From positions 1 to 64,000 of the IMG/VR virus record IMGVR_UViG_3300017749_000007: 64,000 bases of DNA. The stretch is one strand, 5' to 3'. Position numbers and translations under genes: made by a program. The DNA is from a virus. Shown here piece after piece: positions 45,766 to 54,581 of the stretch (positions within the stretch are counted from its first letter, which is position 1; every line of letters begins with the position of its first letter). The notes under the pieces were generated by a model. The model did no database searches, had not been told where the DNA came from, and saw nothing but the letters and a program-made list of their open reading frames with translations.

Positions 45766-47594
45766 TGGAAAAAGAATACGCAGTCATAGTTAGACGTGAT
45801 CAAAATATTAGCGAAGTAGAAGCTGATATTATTGCTTCTACAGGAAGTGGTCCAATACCTAACAGAAGCGTAGAAGTTGCTAACCCTAGAATTGGTTCAA
45901 CTCGTATAACACACTTTATGCTTACTGATGAAGAAGCAAACGAATTATCAACAGATCCAAGAATACTAGCAGTAGAGATACCACCTGATCAAAGAGACGA
46001 TATTGAAATAGGTCTTAATTCTAGACAAGCAGGTAATTATTGGAGAGGAACATTTAACAGTGCTAATGATCATAATTGGGGACTTAGGCGTTGTATAGAT
46101 GCAACAAATCAATATGGTACAAGTACAACAATATCCGGAGACTACCTTTATACATTAACAGGTGCTGGCGTTGATATTGTAATACAAGATAGCGGTATAC
46201 AGCCAGGACACCCTGAATGGGAAGATGAAAACGGTGTTACTAGACTAGTACAACATGATTGGTATGGAGTAAGTGGAATAGCAGGAACACAAAATGCAAA
46301 CCACTATAGAGATAGAGATGGACACGGTACACACTGTGCAGGTATTGCCGCAGGTAAAACATATGGTTGGGCAAAACATGCAACTATATATTCACAAAAA
46401 TTAGCAGGATTAGAGTTAATAGGTGCTACTGATGGTACTGGTATTCCTGTTGCAGATGCATTTGATAGTATTAGATTATGGCACAATAATAAAGTAAGCG
46501 GCAAACCAACTGTAGTAAACATGAGTTGGGGATATAGAAATACTTCAACTGTTGATCCTTCAAGCGGAACATACAGAGGAACTCCGTGGACATTTACAAC
46601 ACAAACTGATGCAGAGTTATTTACAGACTACGGTATAGTTACACCTAACGGAGATGGTAACAGAACATTCCCTGCACAAAATGCTTTTGCTGATGCAGAA
46701 GTTGAAGATATGATCGATGCTGGAATTCATGTTGTTATTGCCGCAGGCAATGATAGTTACAAAGCAGATGTTTCAACAGGTACTGATTGGAATAACTTTG
46801 TTTCTGTAAGCGGAATATCAAGACTATATCATAGACCCAGTTCACCGTATTCTGACAGAGCATTTAATGTTGGTAATATTAGTTATGTTACTAATGGCGG
46901 TACTGATCAATCAGCAAATTCTAGTAAAAAAGGACCTGGTGTAAACATATGGGCACCTGGTACTGAAATAATGAGTGCATCAAGCAACGAAGCTGATTCT
47001 GGATATACAACTTATGATTATCCAGATAACAGTAGTTACAAAATTATGAAAATAAGCGGTACGTCAATGGCGGCACCTCAGATAGCAGGACTAGCGGCAT
47101 TACACTTACAAGCAAATTCATTACAAACACCAGAACAATTAGTTACATTAATGACTAGTGTTAGTAAAAGTGTAGTTTATGAAACAGCAAATAATGATTC
47201 AGATTATGATAATACTAGAAGTATTTTAGGTTCACCTAATAGAATGATGCTTAGTAGATACGGCGTAGAACGTCCGTACAGAACAAATGGATCTATGACT
47301 TTTACCAATTCACTAGCAGTGTTAAATGAAGACGGACCTCAATTAGAAACTAATGCTTGGCTAGATGACAATGGTACAAATGTAGCAGTATCTAGTATTG
47401 TATCAGGAATTGCTATTCAAGTTAACGCTGTACTTGCAAGCAACCCAGCAACACCATTTAATATACAAGGACGTCTAAGCGGCGCTACAACAACTGTATC
47501 TGCTGTAAGTGCTAACACAGGAACTGTATTAGAACTAGACGTTAACAACTCATTCGGATTTCAAGTAGGAGAAGGGCTGAACATTATTGCATAA
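45765..47594 (+). CDS. Subtilisin-like serine protease (S8)
   Basis: A 609-residue protein. Residues 1-80 (EYAVIVRRDQNISEVEADII...THFMLTDEEANELSTDPRIL) resemble an I9-type propeptide. The catalytic domain spans about 125-480 with all key residues visible: Asp142 in VIQDSGIQPGHPEW, His187 in GHGTHCAG, oxyanion Asn329 in VIAAGNDSY and Ser434 in GTSMAAPQIAGLAALH. The last 120 residues are fibre-like beta (LETNAWLDDNGTNVAVSSIV). No signal peptide, so it is made in the cytoplasm and probably joins the virion, where it could process structural proteins or degrade host surface proteins. It lies between two fibre genes and is coupled to the first by TAATG. Active-site conservation suggests a working enzyme. 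Confidence 0.9.
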   Translation: MEKEYAVIVRRDQNISEVEADIIASTGSGPIPNRSVEVANPRIGSTRITHFMLTDEEANELSTDPRILAVEIPPDQRDDIEIGLNSRQAGNYWRGTFNSANDHNWGLRRCIDATNQYGTSTTISGDYLYTLTGAGVDIVIQDSGIQPGHPEWEDENGVTRLVQHDWYGVSGIAGTQNANHYRDRDGHGTHCAGIAAGKTYGWAKHATIYSQKLAGLELIGATDGTGIPVADAFDSIRLWHNNKVSGKPTVVNMSWGYRNTSTVDPSSGTYRGTPWTFTTQTDAELFTDYGIVTPNGDGNRTFPAQNAFADAEVEDMIDAGIHVVIAAGNDSYKADVSTGTDWNNFVSVSGISRLYHRPSSPYSDRAFNVGNISYVTNGGTDQSANSSKKGPGVNIWAPGTEIMSASSNEADSGYTTYDYPDNSSYKIMKISGTSMAAPQIAGLAALHLQANSLQTPEQLVTLMTSVSKSVVYETANNDSDYDNTRSILGSPNRMMLSRYGVERPYRTNGSMTFTNSLAVLNEDGPQLETNAWLDDNGTNVAVSSIVSGIAIQVNAVLASNPATPFNIQGRLSGATTTVSAVSANTGTVLELDVNNSFGFQVGEGLNIIA

Positions 47595-47597
47595 ATA
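47591..47597 (+). promoter_or_regulatory. Late promoter box
   Basis: ATAAATA overlapping the subtilase stop codon; upstream of the cupredoxin-tipped fibre gene (ribosome site AAGGA). Confidence 0.65.
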
Positions 47598-47619
47598 TTG
47601 TAACAGCAAGGATTAATAT

Positions 47620-49266
47620 ATGGCTTTAAATTTTCCAGACGCACCTAATGCAGACGATACTTATACTGAAGGTAGTGTAACCTGGGTATATGACGGCACT
47701 GTATGGAACATACAAGCAGGCGCGGCATCATCAGATCAAAACTTGTTTGCAACAGTTAATGCAGATACAGGAACAGTAACAGCATCTAATACAACTGATG
47801 CATTAACGGTTGCTGGCGGAACAAACGTAACTACTGCTATTGTTGGAAAGACACTTACTATTAATTCTAGTGCAGTAGGCGGCTCGTCAGATGTTATTAA
47901 AACAGTTACTACTGATGACGGATCATTTACAGCAAGTGGAGAAGCTACTTTACAAATTTTAGGTAGAACAAATATTTCTACAGAGCTTACTACTAATACA
48001 AACGAATTACATATTGATTTAGATGCACACAGTATTGACTTTTTAAGTGATGTTGATACAACAACTTCTGCACCAGCAGTTGGACAAGTATTAAAGTGGG
48101 ATGGCACACAATGGGCACCAGGCTTTGACTCTACAACAGGCGGTGGCGGTACTGATGCAGATACTTTTGACGGATTTGACAGTACTTACTTTTTAAACTA
48201 TAATAACTTAACCAATACACCAACTGTTGCTACACTATCAGACTTTAGTGTAGGCAATGAAAGAACAGCAGACGGTAACGGTGCTATTGAATATGATAAT
48301 ACAACAGGTGTGTTTAGATATACACCACCAACGCCCGGCGGCATTGGAGCATTAAGTGCAGAAGTAAATGATTTATCAGCGGCAGTTGTTTGGGACGATG
48401 TACCAGATGCAAATATTACACAATCAAGTGTTACACAACACCAAGCCGCACTAAGTGTAACAGAATCACAAATTACTGACTTGGGCAGTTATATTACAGA
48501 CTACACTGTAGTTGCTAGTGACTTAAATGCTATTAGCGTAGGCGCACTTAGTGATGTTGATCTTACTGGAGTCGGTAACGGAGAAGTGTTAGCATGGAAC
48601 AATACTAACAGTAGATTTGAACCAACATCTCCTGCAGGATCAGGCGGTATTGCATTAACAGATTTAAGTGTAACAGCAAATGCGGCAAGCGGTACAGGCG
48701 CACTTGTGTATGATAATACTACTGGAGCATTTACTTATACACCACCTGCGGCAGGCGCAACTGAGATTAACGATTTAAGTGATGTTACTATTGCTTGGGT
48801 TGGTAACTTACCATTAGATAATAAAGGACAGTTATTAAGTTGGACTGGTAGTACATTTATTAACTACACAGGTACTACTATTGATAAGATTACAGAAAAC
48901 ACATTAGTAGAATTTCAAGTTGGTAATGTAGGTACACAGTCTTATAATTTCTTTCCACACTATTCAGGACAAAATCCAACGATATATGTAATGTCAGGTA
49001 CAACAGTTTCGTTTAAATTAGACGGAGCCCAAGGACATCCATTTGCTATACAAGATCCTACAGGAACTACAATTACAGATGCTACACAAATTTTCCATGT
49101 ACAAACTAATGGTAATAAAACTACTGGCTCATTAGCACAAGGTAGATCAGAAGGTGTATTGTATTGGAGAATACCTGAAACTTATTCAGGTGGTTATAGA
49201 TATCAGTGTACTGCTCACCCTGCTATGGTTGGATCAATTCAAATAAAAAGATTTAGTCAAATTTAA
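47620..49266 (+). CDS. Fibre protein with C-terminal cupredoxin-like domain
   Basis: A 548-residue fibre. The N-terminus (LNFPDAPNADDTYTEGSVTW) is a common marine phage fibre start; the middle has repeats such as HSIDFLSDVDTTTSAPAVGQ, YFLNYNNLTNTPTVATLSDF and GALVYDNTTGAFTYTPP, shared with the protein at 44626. Residues about 445-545 read as a cupredoxin: GQNPTIYVMSGTTVSFKLDG, QGHPFAI, and YQCTAHPAMVGSIQIK. Candidate type-1 copper ligands are His473, Cys530, His533 and Met536, with the same C-x2-H-x2-M spacing as amicyanin. Whether copper is bound is untested; the fold may serve only as a stable tip. Its last 14 bases overlap the convergent minus-strand gene. Confidence 0.72.
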   Translation: MALNFPDAPNADDTYTEGSVTWVYDGTVWNIQAGAASSDQNLFATVNADTGTVTASNTTDALTVAGGTNVTTAIVGKTLTINSSAVGGSSDVIKTVTTDDGSFTASGEATLQILGRTNISTELTTNTNELHIDLDAHSIDFLSDVDTTTSAPAVGQVLKWDGTQWAPGFDSTTGGGGTDADTFDGFDSTYFLNYNNLTNTPTVATLSDFSVGNERTADGNGAIEYDNTTGVFRYTPPTPGGIGALSAEVNDLSAAVVWDDVPDANITQSSVTQHQAALSVTESQITDLGSYITDYTVVASDLNAISVGALSDVDLTGVGNGEVLAWNNTNSRFEPTSPAGSGGIALTDLSVTANAASGTGALVYDNTTGAFTYTPPAAGATEINDLSDVTIAWVGNLPLDNKGQLLSWTGSTFINYTGTTIDKITENTLVEFQVGNVGTQSYNFFPHYSGQNPTIYVMSGTTVSFKLDGAQGHPFAIQDPTGTTITDATQIFHVQTNGNKTTGSLAQGRSEGVLYWRIPETYSGGYRYQCTAHPAMVGSIQIKRFSQI

Positions 49267-49507
49267 GTAGACTATTTAACTCACGTCTTAGATCAACAGT
49301 TTCTTTAATAAGAGAATTAATATTAGCTAGTTTAGCATGTCCTCTACTAGACGAATGTACTGTATCTATATTTTTTATTTTATCTTTAAGAGTTGCAAGT
49401 AACTGTTCGCAATGTAGTTTTCCTTTTGAATTAGTTACTTGTGTAATTGCTTGTTCCCAACGCAGAATATCTTCTACATAGTCGTTATGCTGTGCTAGTG
49501 TGCGCAA
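49253..49507 (-). CDS. Small coiled-coil protein
   Basis: An 84-residue helical protein: MRTLAQHNDYVEDILRWEQA, then CEQLLATLKDKIKNIDTVHS and INSLIKETVDLRRELNSLLK. Heptad-like spacing suggests a coiled coil. Not recognised. It is the last gene of the minus-strand cluster, starts 23 bases inside the preceding cupin gene, and its end overlaps the convergent fibre gene by 14 bases. No terminator is seen between the two converging transcripts. Confidence 0.55.
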   Translation of the reverse strand: MRTLAQHNDYVEDILRWEQAITQVTNSKGKLHCEQLLATLKDKIKNIDTVHSSSRGHAKLANINSLIKETVDLRRELNSLLKFD

Positions 49508-49859
49508 GTTCTTCTCCTGTTGGAGTTAAGTTATATATGTCAGCATCATCGTCAATGTCGCCAACTTCAGTAAAACTACCACTAGGACTTAGACATTCAA
49601 TACTTGCAGGCATAAGTGCCGGTATATTAAATACTTGTCCTTCTTTTAAATTTGATTCAAATAATGCGCCTGTTGCAGTATCAATGTAATTAAGTTTAAA
49701 ATTACCATCATTAATAAACCAACTTTTATTTTTAACTTTATGAAAGTGCATACTAGTTTTATTAGGTTTGTTAAAGCCTACAATTTTACTATAGTATGAA
49801 TCTGTTTTAGCCCATGTTGCTTCGTAACCATAGGATGTTTGTTTTACATTTTCTGTCAT
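49485..49859 (-). CDS. Cupin-fold protein
   Basis: A 124-residue protein with a cupin motif: KIVGFNKPNKTSMHFHKVKN (HxH metal-binding pair), then KSWFINDGNFKLNYID and GQVFNIPALMPASIECLS (second cupin motif, where the usual His is Ala/Ser). This resembles phosphomannose-isomerase-type cupins often found beside sugar-metabolism genes. The missing second-motif His makes enzymatic activity doubtful. It begins directly after the Nudix stop (TAAATG) and overlaps the next gene. An anti-repressor or sugar-binding role is possible but unproven. Confidence 0.6.
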   Translation of the reverse strand: MTENVKQTSYGYEATWAKTDSYYSKIVGFNKPNKTSMHFHKVKNKSWFINDGNFKLNYIDTATGALFESNLKEGQVFNIPALMPASIECLSPSGSFTEVGDIDDDADIYNLTPTGEELAHTSTA

Positions 49860-50297
49860 TTATTCCTCTAGTAAATCTATAACTTGAAATACTGTTTCTA
49901 ATTTAGAAAGGTTAGTTTTATTTTGTAGTGTATTACGTAGCCCTTGATGTAACGTCTTTGGCCAACACCCAAAATCAACCCATGCATACCCACTGTGTTC
50001 TTGATTAAGAATAGGAATAAACTCTCCTGTACAGCATACAAGGTATGTATGAAAATTAAACTTTGCATCATTAGATACAAAAGTTTCTAAAGGAATAGTT
50101 TTTACAATAGGAGTTGTTTCAGTTACTTCTTCGGCAATCTCTCTTTTGAGGGCTTCAAATGGTGTTTCACCGTTTTCGCTACCACCGCCAACAAGTCCCC
50201 AAGTACCGGCAGTCTTACCACCAGCTCTATGTAAAAATAAAAAACGTTTAGTGTCAAGAGCATAGAATAGTGCTCCACTACAAATTATCTTGTTCAT
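49860..50297 (-). CDS. Nudix hydrolase
   Basis: A 145-residue enzyme with a nearly complete Nudix box: G38-x5-E44-x7-R52-E53-I-A-E56-E57-V, the final Gly being Thr59. Nudix enzymes hydrolyse nucleoside diphosphates linked to another group (dNTPs, NDP-sugars, ADP-ribose, capped RNA) using Mg bound by the Glu residues. The upstream RAGGKTAGTWGLVGGGSENG is typical. It lies eight bases downstream of gp15 and directly before the cupin gene, on the minus strand. No clear ribosome site; translation is likely coupled. The exact substrate cannot be deduced. T4 has a Nudix enzyme (NudE) but this need not be its orthologue. Confidence 0.85.
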   Translation of the reverse strand: MNKIICSGALFYALDTKRFLFLHRAGGKTAGTWGLVGGGSENGETPFEALKREIAEEVTETTPIVKTIPLETFVSNDAKFNFHTYLVCCTGEFIPILNQEHSGYAWVDFGCWPKTLHQGLRNTLQNKTNLSKLETVFQVIDLLEE

Positions 50298-50305
50298 ACT
50301 AGTAA

Positions 50306-51823
50306 TTAGCCGTCTAGTTTAATTGACCAGTCACCTTTGGCATATTCACCGTCTACACTTAGTAGCCATTGATCGCCGTCCCAGTAGTATTGTACACCTG
50401 TATTAAGATTTGTAGTATATAAAGTAGTAATTACTTCATCGTTGTATATAAGTTTATCAGCACTTGCATCAAATACTATTTGCCATGCAGTGCCATCCCA
50501 TTCAATAATATCATTGGAGTTTGCAACAAAGTCTGTTCCGTTTGCATTTTTCCAAGCATCAGCACCATCTGTATTTGTTGTGCTACCAATGCTACCTAAT
50601 ATTAATAGTCTTAGTCCTGCTACTTTAGCAGTAGTTGGGTCATAACGTAACGGATCAATAATAAAGTCTATACTTGAATGTTGATTTGCATTACGTGCAG
50701 GGCCTTGTACAGTGCTGTTACTAGGCAATGTATCTTTATCAAAGTCAATTGTAAGTTTAGTTTCGTCTAATGGATTAACAGTAATACGTCCTGCAAGCAT
50801 TCCGTTTATATCGGGCTTTCTAAAGTATGCAATACTTAACCCTGCTCTATAAGATCCTAATAATGCATCAAAATGGTCTCCCCATTTTATATTACTAGGC
50901 AATCCGTTTTTAAGAATTTGTGCTTGTCCATTTAAAATTAATATTCTATGTTGTGTATAACTTTTTACTACTTCTTTAGCATGTCTAGTTTTTTGTTTTC
51001 TTGGATTCATTATACCGTCACCGTCACTAGGTGCCGCACCTGTATCAACAACATTAGTAGTGTTATCTAATGTATCTTGTACAACAGTTTCAGTCATTCC
51101 GCCCATACTAAACAAATTAGTACCTTGTAACATCTGTTCAAAATCAACATATCCGTCACCGTCAAAGATACTAGTAACAATATTTGTAATAACGCCTAAA
51201 CGTTTTACTTTTGCTGGAGGACTAATATAAATTGGAGTACTAAATGTCATTGATCCAACATCTATTTCGCTGTCAACACCTGTTGGTATTGAACGACTAC
51301 TAAAGTTAACACTATCAAGCATAATAGTTGTTAAACTAGTCCAGTCTAAATAGTTGTCAGTTGTTTGTATATCTAAACTTGGATTAAAGAGCATTAATAT
51401 TTGCTCCATAATTTGTAATTTCATATCTGTGTTTGTTGACCATAGATCAACATTTACAGTTAGCCTATATGGTGTTGGCATTAAACGTTCTACAGTATAT
51501 TGTTTACCTGCTTGATCAGTATAGTCGCCTGCACCATCTTTTGCACGTTCTCTAATATGTCTTTTGTTTACATAACTAGAATCACTAGTACGATCTCTAT
51601 CTAGTTCTAGTCCTGTAATATAAACAGCCATACGTGGCGCACTAGGTATTTTATTTTCTGAATTGTCTCTTAATATTGAGCCTACTTGTCTAGTAAGATC
51701 TCCGTACAATACAGGTACTTGCTTTTCAGTACCATCACCTGTTTGGTAGCTAAAGTTACTGAACAGACGCATCATCTGTACAAGATACTTTCTTATTTGT
51801 CCGTCATAAAAATGTTCAGCCAT
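50306..51823 (-). CDS. 15: Tail sheath stabilizer/terminator gp15
   Basis: Homologue of T4 gp15, the hexamer at the tail end that locks the sheath and joins the neck. Recognisable: MAEHFYDGQIRKYLVQMMRL FSNF at the start (cf. YFY...R in T4), VPVLYGD, YTVERLMPTPYRLTVNVDLW, LQIMEQILMLFNPSLDIQTT and PIYISPPAKVKRLGVI. At 505 residues it is almost twice T4 gp15 (272); the extra C-terminal half (after about 240) includes beta domains with a 'W-(D)-G-x-x-W' style ending (WDGDQWLLSVDGEYAKGDWS). The ATG overlaps the gp14 stop by one base (TAATG). Encoded on the minus strand, unlike gp13 and gp18. Confidence 0.78.
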   Translation of the reverse strand: MAEHFYDGQIRKYLVQMMRLFSNFSYQTGDGTEKQVPVLYGDLTRQVGSILRDNSENKIPSAPRMAVYITGLELDRDRTSDSSYVNKRHIRERAKDGAGDYTDQAGKQYTVERLMPTPYRLTVNVDLWSTNTDMKLQIMEQILMLFNPSLDIQTTDNYLDWTSLTTIMLDSVNFSSRSIPTGVDSEIDVGSMTFSTPIYISPPAKVKRLGVITNIVTSIFDGDGYVDFEQMLQGTNLFSMGGMTETVVQDTLDNTTNVVDTGAAPSDGDGIMNPRKQKTRHAKEVVKSYTQHRILILNGQAQILKNGLPSNIKWGDHFDALLGSYRAGLSIAYFRKPDINGMLAGRITVNPLDETKLTIDFDKDTLPSNSTVQGPARNANQHSSIDFIIDPLRYDPTTAKVAGLRLLILGSIGSTTNTDGADAWKNANGTDFVANSNDIIEWDGTAWQIVFDASADKLIYNDEVITTLYTTNLNTGVQYYWDGDQWLLSVDGEYAKGDWSIKLDG

Positions 51824-53223
51824 TAGTTATCTGCCTTAGGTTTTAATACTTGTGAAAGAGCTTGACGTTGTTGTGTTCTTTCATTGTAAAGTGTTATTGT
51901 GTGCAGTCCTGCATTTTTAATAGCAGTAGCACTTGGTAAAGTTAATTTTACAAGTTGTGTACTGCCGTCTTGACTTGTATATGGCTTTAGTATTCCAGGA
52001 TAGTTAGTAGCACTATTCATTGGATAGTCTACAACTGCATAACTAACCATTTCGTTGCCATCTCTATTGTCGCTAGTATATTCTATTTTTATATATTTTG
52101 CTGACATATCAGCAATGTCTGTTAGCAACTCAGTTTGTCCAACTGTTAATTGCATAAAGTCTGTTGCTATTGGAGTATCGTATAGATAAGTGTCTACATC
52201 ATTAATAAACGATCCTCTTAGTGTATCTTTAGTTCCGTTATTCATTGGAGCTCTCTTAACATCGTGTACTTTTATCCAACGATTTTTTTCGTATCTAAAT
52301 AACCTTTGAGGTAAAAAGTCTGTTCGCATAAAATAGTCACCGTCTACAGAGTTAACTGGAAAACTTATACCACTACCAAATTGACTTCCGTTAGGTGCAA
52401 ATTCGTCACCTATTAATAGTCCATCATATCCGTGTCCTCTAGGTGTTGCTTTGTCAGTTATTGTACTGCCATCATCAGCAACCTGTTCTACTGCGGCTCT
52501 ACCTGTATCTTCATCTACTGCAAGTGTATATAATGCTGTATCTGTATCATACCCGCTTTTAGGAGTATTAGTATTTGCTTCTGCAACTACAGCATTGTTA
52601 ACATTCATTTCTGCTTCGAATGTTGATAATACATCACGTAATGTACCATCTTCTGGATAGTCTTCACTTGCTGGTAAGTCAAGTATATCTTTGTACTCTT
52701 GACTGTCTACTATTTGTTTTAATTTAAGTCTATATAAGTGTGGATACCAAGTTGGTGAAAAGCCTTCTGCGGCTCTATTAATATCTTCAATAACATAAAA
52801 ACGCTTTAGTGCTACACTAAAATCATTCATTGCATATTCATCTTTTAAATGAGGAAGTTCTATAACATCGCCGGGCATAAGTTTACGCCCAACTGTTTGT
52901 ACTGACGTATTAATATGTACAGTCATAAACAATGTATCATTACTTAAGAACAAACCAAATTGGCTTAGATCAAAGTCAATGTCCTGTACATTGTAAATAC
53001 CTCTGATAGTGTAGATGTCTTTATCATACTTTCTATCTCTATTTTCTAAAAACAACATATCTTGGATCTGTGTATGATCCTTTTCTGTTGTTCCGTCATT
53101 CGTACCGATATACTTATGGACAAACAGGTCTGTCCCTCCAATATCGAACATTTCATTTATCTGGCGGTCTAAGAATTGAAAGTCTTTTCCGCGTTCTGGT
53201 TTATATAAACTTAACTTTGGCAT
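51823..53223 (-). CDS. 14: Neck protein gp14
   Basis: Neck protein of the marine T4-like type, part of the head-to-tail connector. The start was set at 53223 (MPKLSLYKPERGKDFQFLD) rather than the longest frame, because further upstream the frame runs through the divergent promoter and into the gp13 gene. ATG at 53229 (MYMPK) is the alternative. Conserved blocks: INEMFDIGGTDLFVHKYIGT, DMLFLENRDRKYDKDIYTIR, QFGLFLSNDTLFMTVHIN, LMPGDVIELPHLKDEYAMND and GFSPTWYPHLYRLKLKQIVD. At about 466 residues it is far longer than T4 gp14 (256). It is coupled to gp15 by TAATG. No Shine-Dalgarno is visible. Confidence 0.75.
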   Translation of the reverse strand: MPKLSLYKPERGKDFQFLDRQINEMFDIGGTDLFVHKYIGTNDGTTEKDHTQIQDMLFLENRDRKYDKDIYTIRGIYNVQDIDFDLSQFGLFLSNDTLFMTVHINTSVQTVGRKLMPGDVIELPHLKDEYAMNDFSVALKRFYVIEDINRAAEGFSPTWYPHLYRLKLKQIVDSQEYKDILDLPASEDYPEDGTLRDVLSTFEAEMNVNNAVVAEANTNTPKSGYDTDTALYTLAVDEDTGRAAVEQVADDGSTITDKATPRGHGYDGLLIGDEFAPNGSQFGSGISFPVNSVDGDYFMRTDFLPQRLFRYEKNRWIKVHDVKRAPMNNGTKDTLRGSFINDVDTYLYDTPIATDFMQLTVGQTELLTDIADMSAKYIKIEYTSDNRDGNEMVSYAVVDYPMNSATNYPGILKPYTSQDGSTQLVKLTLPSATAIKNAGLHTITLYNERTQQRQALSQVLKPKADN

Positions 53224-53228
53224 ATACA

Positions 53229-53261
53229 TATTTATCGTAACGATAGTAACTACGATAAATA
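53229..53261. promoter_or_regulatory. Symmetric divergent late promoters (inverted repeat)
   Basis: TATTTATCGTA (53229-53239), an 11-base spacer, then TACGATAAATA (53251-53261): a perfect 11-bp inverted repeat. Each arm is a late box (ATAAATA) facing outward, one for gp14-gp15 on the minus strand and one for gp13 on the plus strand. The minus box overlaps the alternative start at 53229 and lies only five bases before the ATG at 53223. Confidence 0.75.
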
Positions 53262-53280
53262 CTATGACGGAGAAACTATA

Positions 53281-54267
53281 ATGGCAGTTAACCAAACACA
53301 AAAACAAGCAATATTTGACTATGTAAACGCCTTTCTGGGCGGCGGTATGGTTGATGTAGAACTGGATCCAATCCACTACGAAACTGCTTTATCTAAAGCA
53401 CTTAGTAAATTTAGACAAAGGTCTGATAATTCAGTTGAAGAATCTTACTTGTTTATGCCCACCGTAGTTGATCAAAACGAATATGTACTACCAAATGAAG
53501 TAGTTGAAGTACGTAAACTGTTTCGCAGAAGCATTGGTTCAAGACCTGCTACATCTGCATCAGGTGGTCCTATCTTTACTACATCACATGTTGCTACAGT
53601 TTCAAAAAATCAAACATTTGCTACAAACTATAATTTAAATTCTATTGCAACTGTTGTTGTAAAAGTAAATGGTGAAGCAACTACTGATTATGCAATTGAT
53701 TACGTAACTAGAACAATAACTTTTAACTCTGCACTAGCAGTTGGTGCTGTTGTTGGAATAGAATTATATGAATCAGGAGAAGCAGGCGGCGGATCATTGT
53801 TTGAACCGTTTAACTTAGCATACACAAATGCATACCTATTATCAAGTTCAAACATGGGCGGACTAGCAACATACGATATGTTTAGTCAGTACCAAGAATT
53901 AGTAGGCAGAATGTTTGGTTCGTTTATAGAATTTAAATGGAATACTACAAGTAAAAAATTAACATTACTACAACGTCCAAGAGCCGAAGAAGAAATATTA
54001 ATTTACGCATACAACCATAGACCAGATAGTGAACTACTTAGTGACTATCTTGCCAATCAATGGATCAAAGATTATACACTAGCAAGTTGCAAATACATGC
54101 TAGGCGAAGCACGTAGTAAATTTGCTACAATCGCAGGACCACAAGGCGGTTCAGCACTTAACGGTGATGCATTAAAAGCAGAGGCCGCGGCTGAAATGGA
54201 AAAACTTGAAATGGATGTAATTAACCAAGTTGCTGGTGGCGTAGGTTACGGATTCACAATAGGCTAA
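53281..54267 (+). CDS. 13: Neck protein gp13
   Basis: Homologue of T4 gp13, which with gp14 seals the head vertex and prepares it for tail joining. The 328 residues are close to T4's 309. Recognisable: NQTQKQAIFDYVNAFLGGGM, VDVELDPIHYETALSKALSK, YLFMPTVVDQNEYVLPNEVV, VRKLFRRSIGSR, and a helical end (WIKDYTLASCKYMLGEARSK, then NGDALKAEAAAEMEKLEMDV). A beta insert (residues about 105-165) fits the family. The gene is transcribed away from gp14, driven by one arm of the inverted-repeat promoter; GGAG lies nine bases before the ATG. Confidence 0.78.
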   Translation: MAVNQTQKQAIFDYVNAFLGGGMVDVELDPIHYETALSKALSKFRQRSDNSVEESYLFMPTVVDQNEYVLPNEVVEVRKLFRRSIGSRPATSASGGPIFTTSHVATVSKNQTFATNYNLNSIATVVVKVNGEATTDYAIDYVTRTITFNSALAVGAVVGIELYESGEAGGGSLFEPFNLAYTNAYLLSSSNMGGLATYDMFSQYQELVGRMFGSFIEFKWNTTSKKLTLLQRPRAEEEILIYAYNHRPDSELLSDYLANQWIKDYTLASCKYMLGEARSKFATIAGPQGGSALNGDALKAEAAAEMEKLEMDVINQVAGGVGYGFTIG

Positions 54268-54304
54268 AAACCCCCCAAGTTAACGCTAACGATTTTGGTT
54301 CCTT

Positions 54305-54311
54305 GTAAATA
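54305..54311 (+). promoter_or_regulatory. Late promoter box
   Basis: GTAAATA within GTAAATACAATATG; upstream of the 81-residue ORF at 54334, which has an AAGGAG ribosome site. Confidence 0.6.
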
Positions 54312-54333
54312 CAATATGTAACAAGGAGAAGTC

Positions 54334-54579
54334 ATGTGTTCACCATTTGTACGTAAAGAGGCTAACCGTCTTAACTGGTTAATTAAAGGAAAACTTATTG
54401 ATAGATCCTGGAGCGATCAAGAAGTTGAAAGAACCTACGATTCATATTTTAAAAGACTTTGGGGCAATAACGAAAGAGCACAATACGGCGCTACAGGTTT
54501 TGAAGCCGCATATAAAGCTCGTGAAGCTGAAATATTATCAGAAGAAATGAAGTCAGTTGCCAATTTAGGTTACGATTAA
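54334..54579 (+). CDS. Small conserved phage protein
   Basis: An 81-residue basic/helical protein: MCSPFVRKEANRLNWLIKGK, then SWSDQEVERTYDSYFKRLWG. No recognised motif. It has a late box and a good ribosome site of its own, and lies between gp13 and the kinase-like gene. Two sigma-70-like promoter elements begin just after its stop, so it is likely the last gene of the gp13 unit. Confidence 0.55.
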   Translation: MCSPFVRKEANRLNWLIKGKLIDRSWSDQEVERTYDSYFKRLWGNNERAQYGATGFEAAYKAREAEILSEEMKSVANLGYD

Positions 54580-54581
54580 GG

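Noticed and set aside
53224-53376. N-terminal extension of gp14 with a hydrophobic segment
   Set aside because: The longest frame adds about 50 residues but runs through the divergent promoter repeat and into the gp13 gene; the conserved MPKLSLYKP start at 53223 is preferred.
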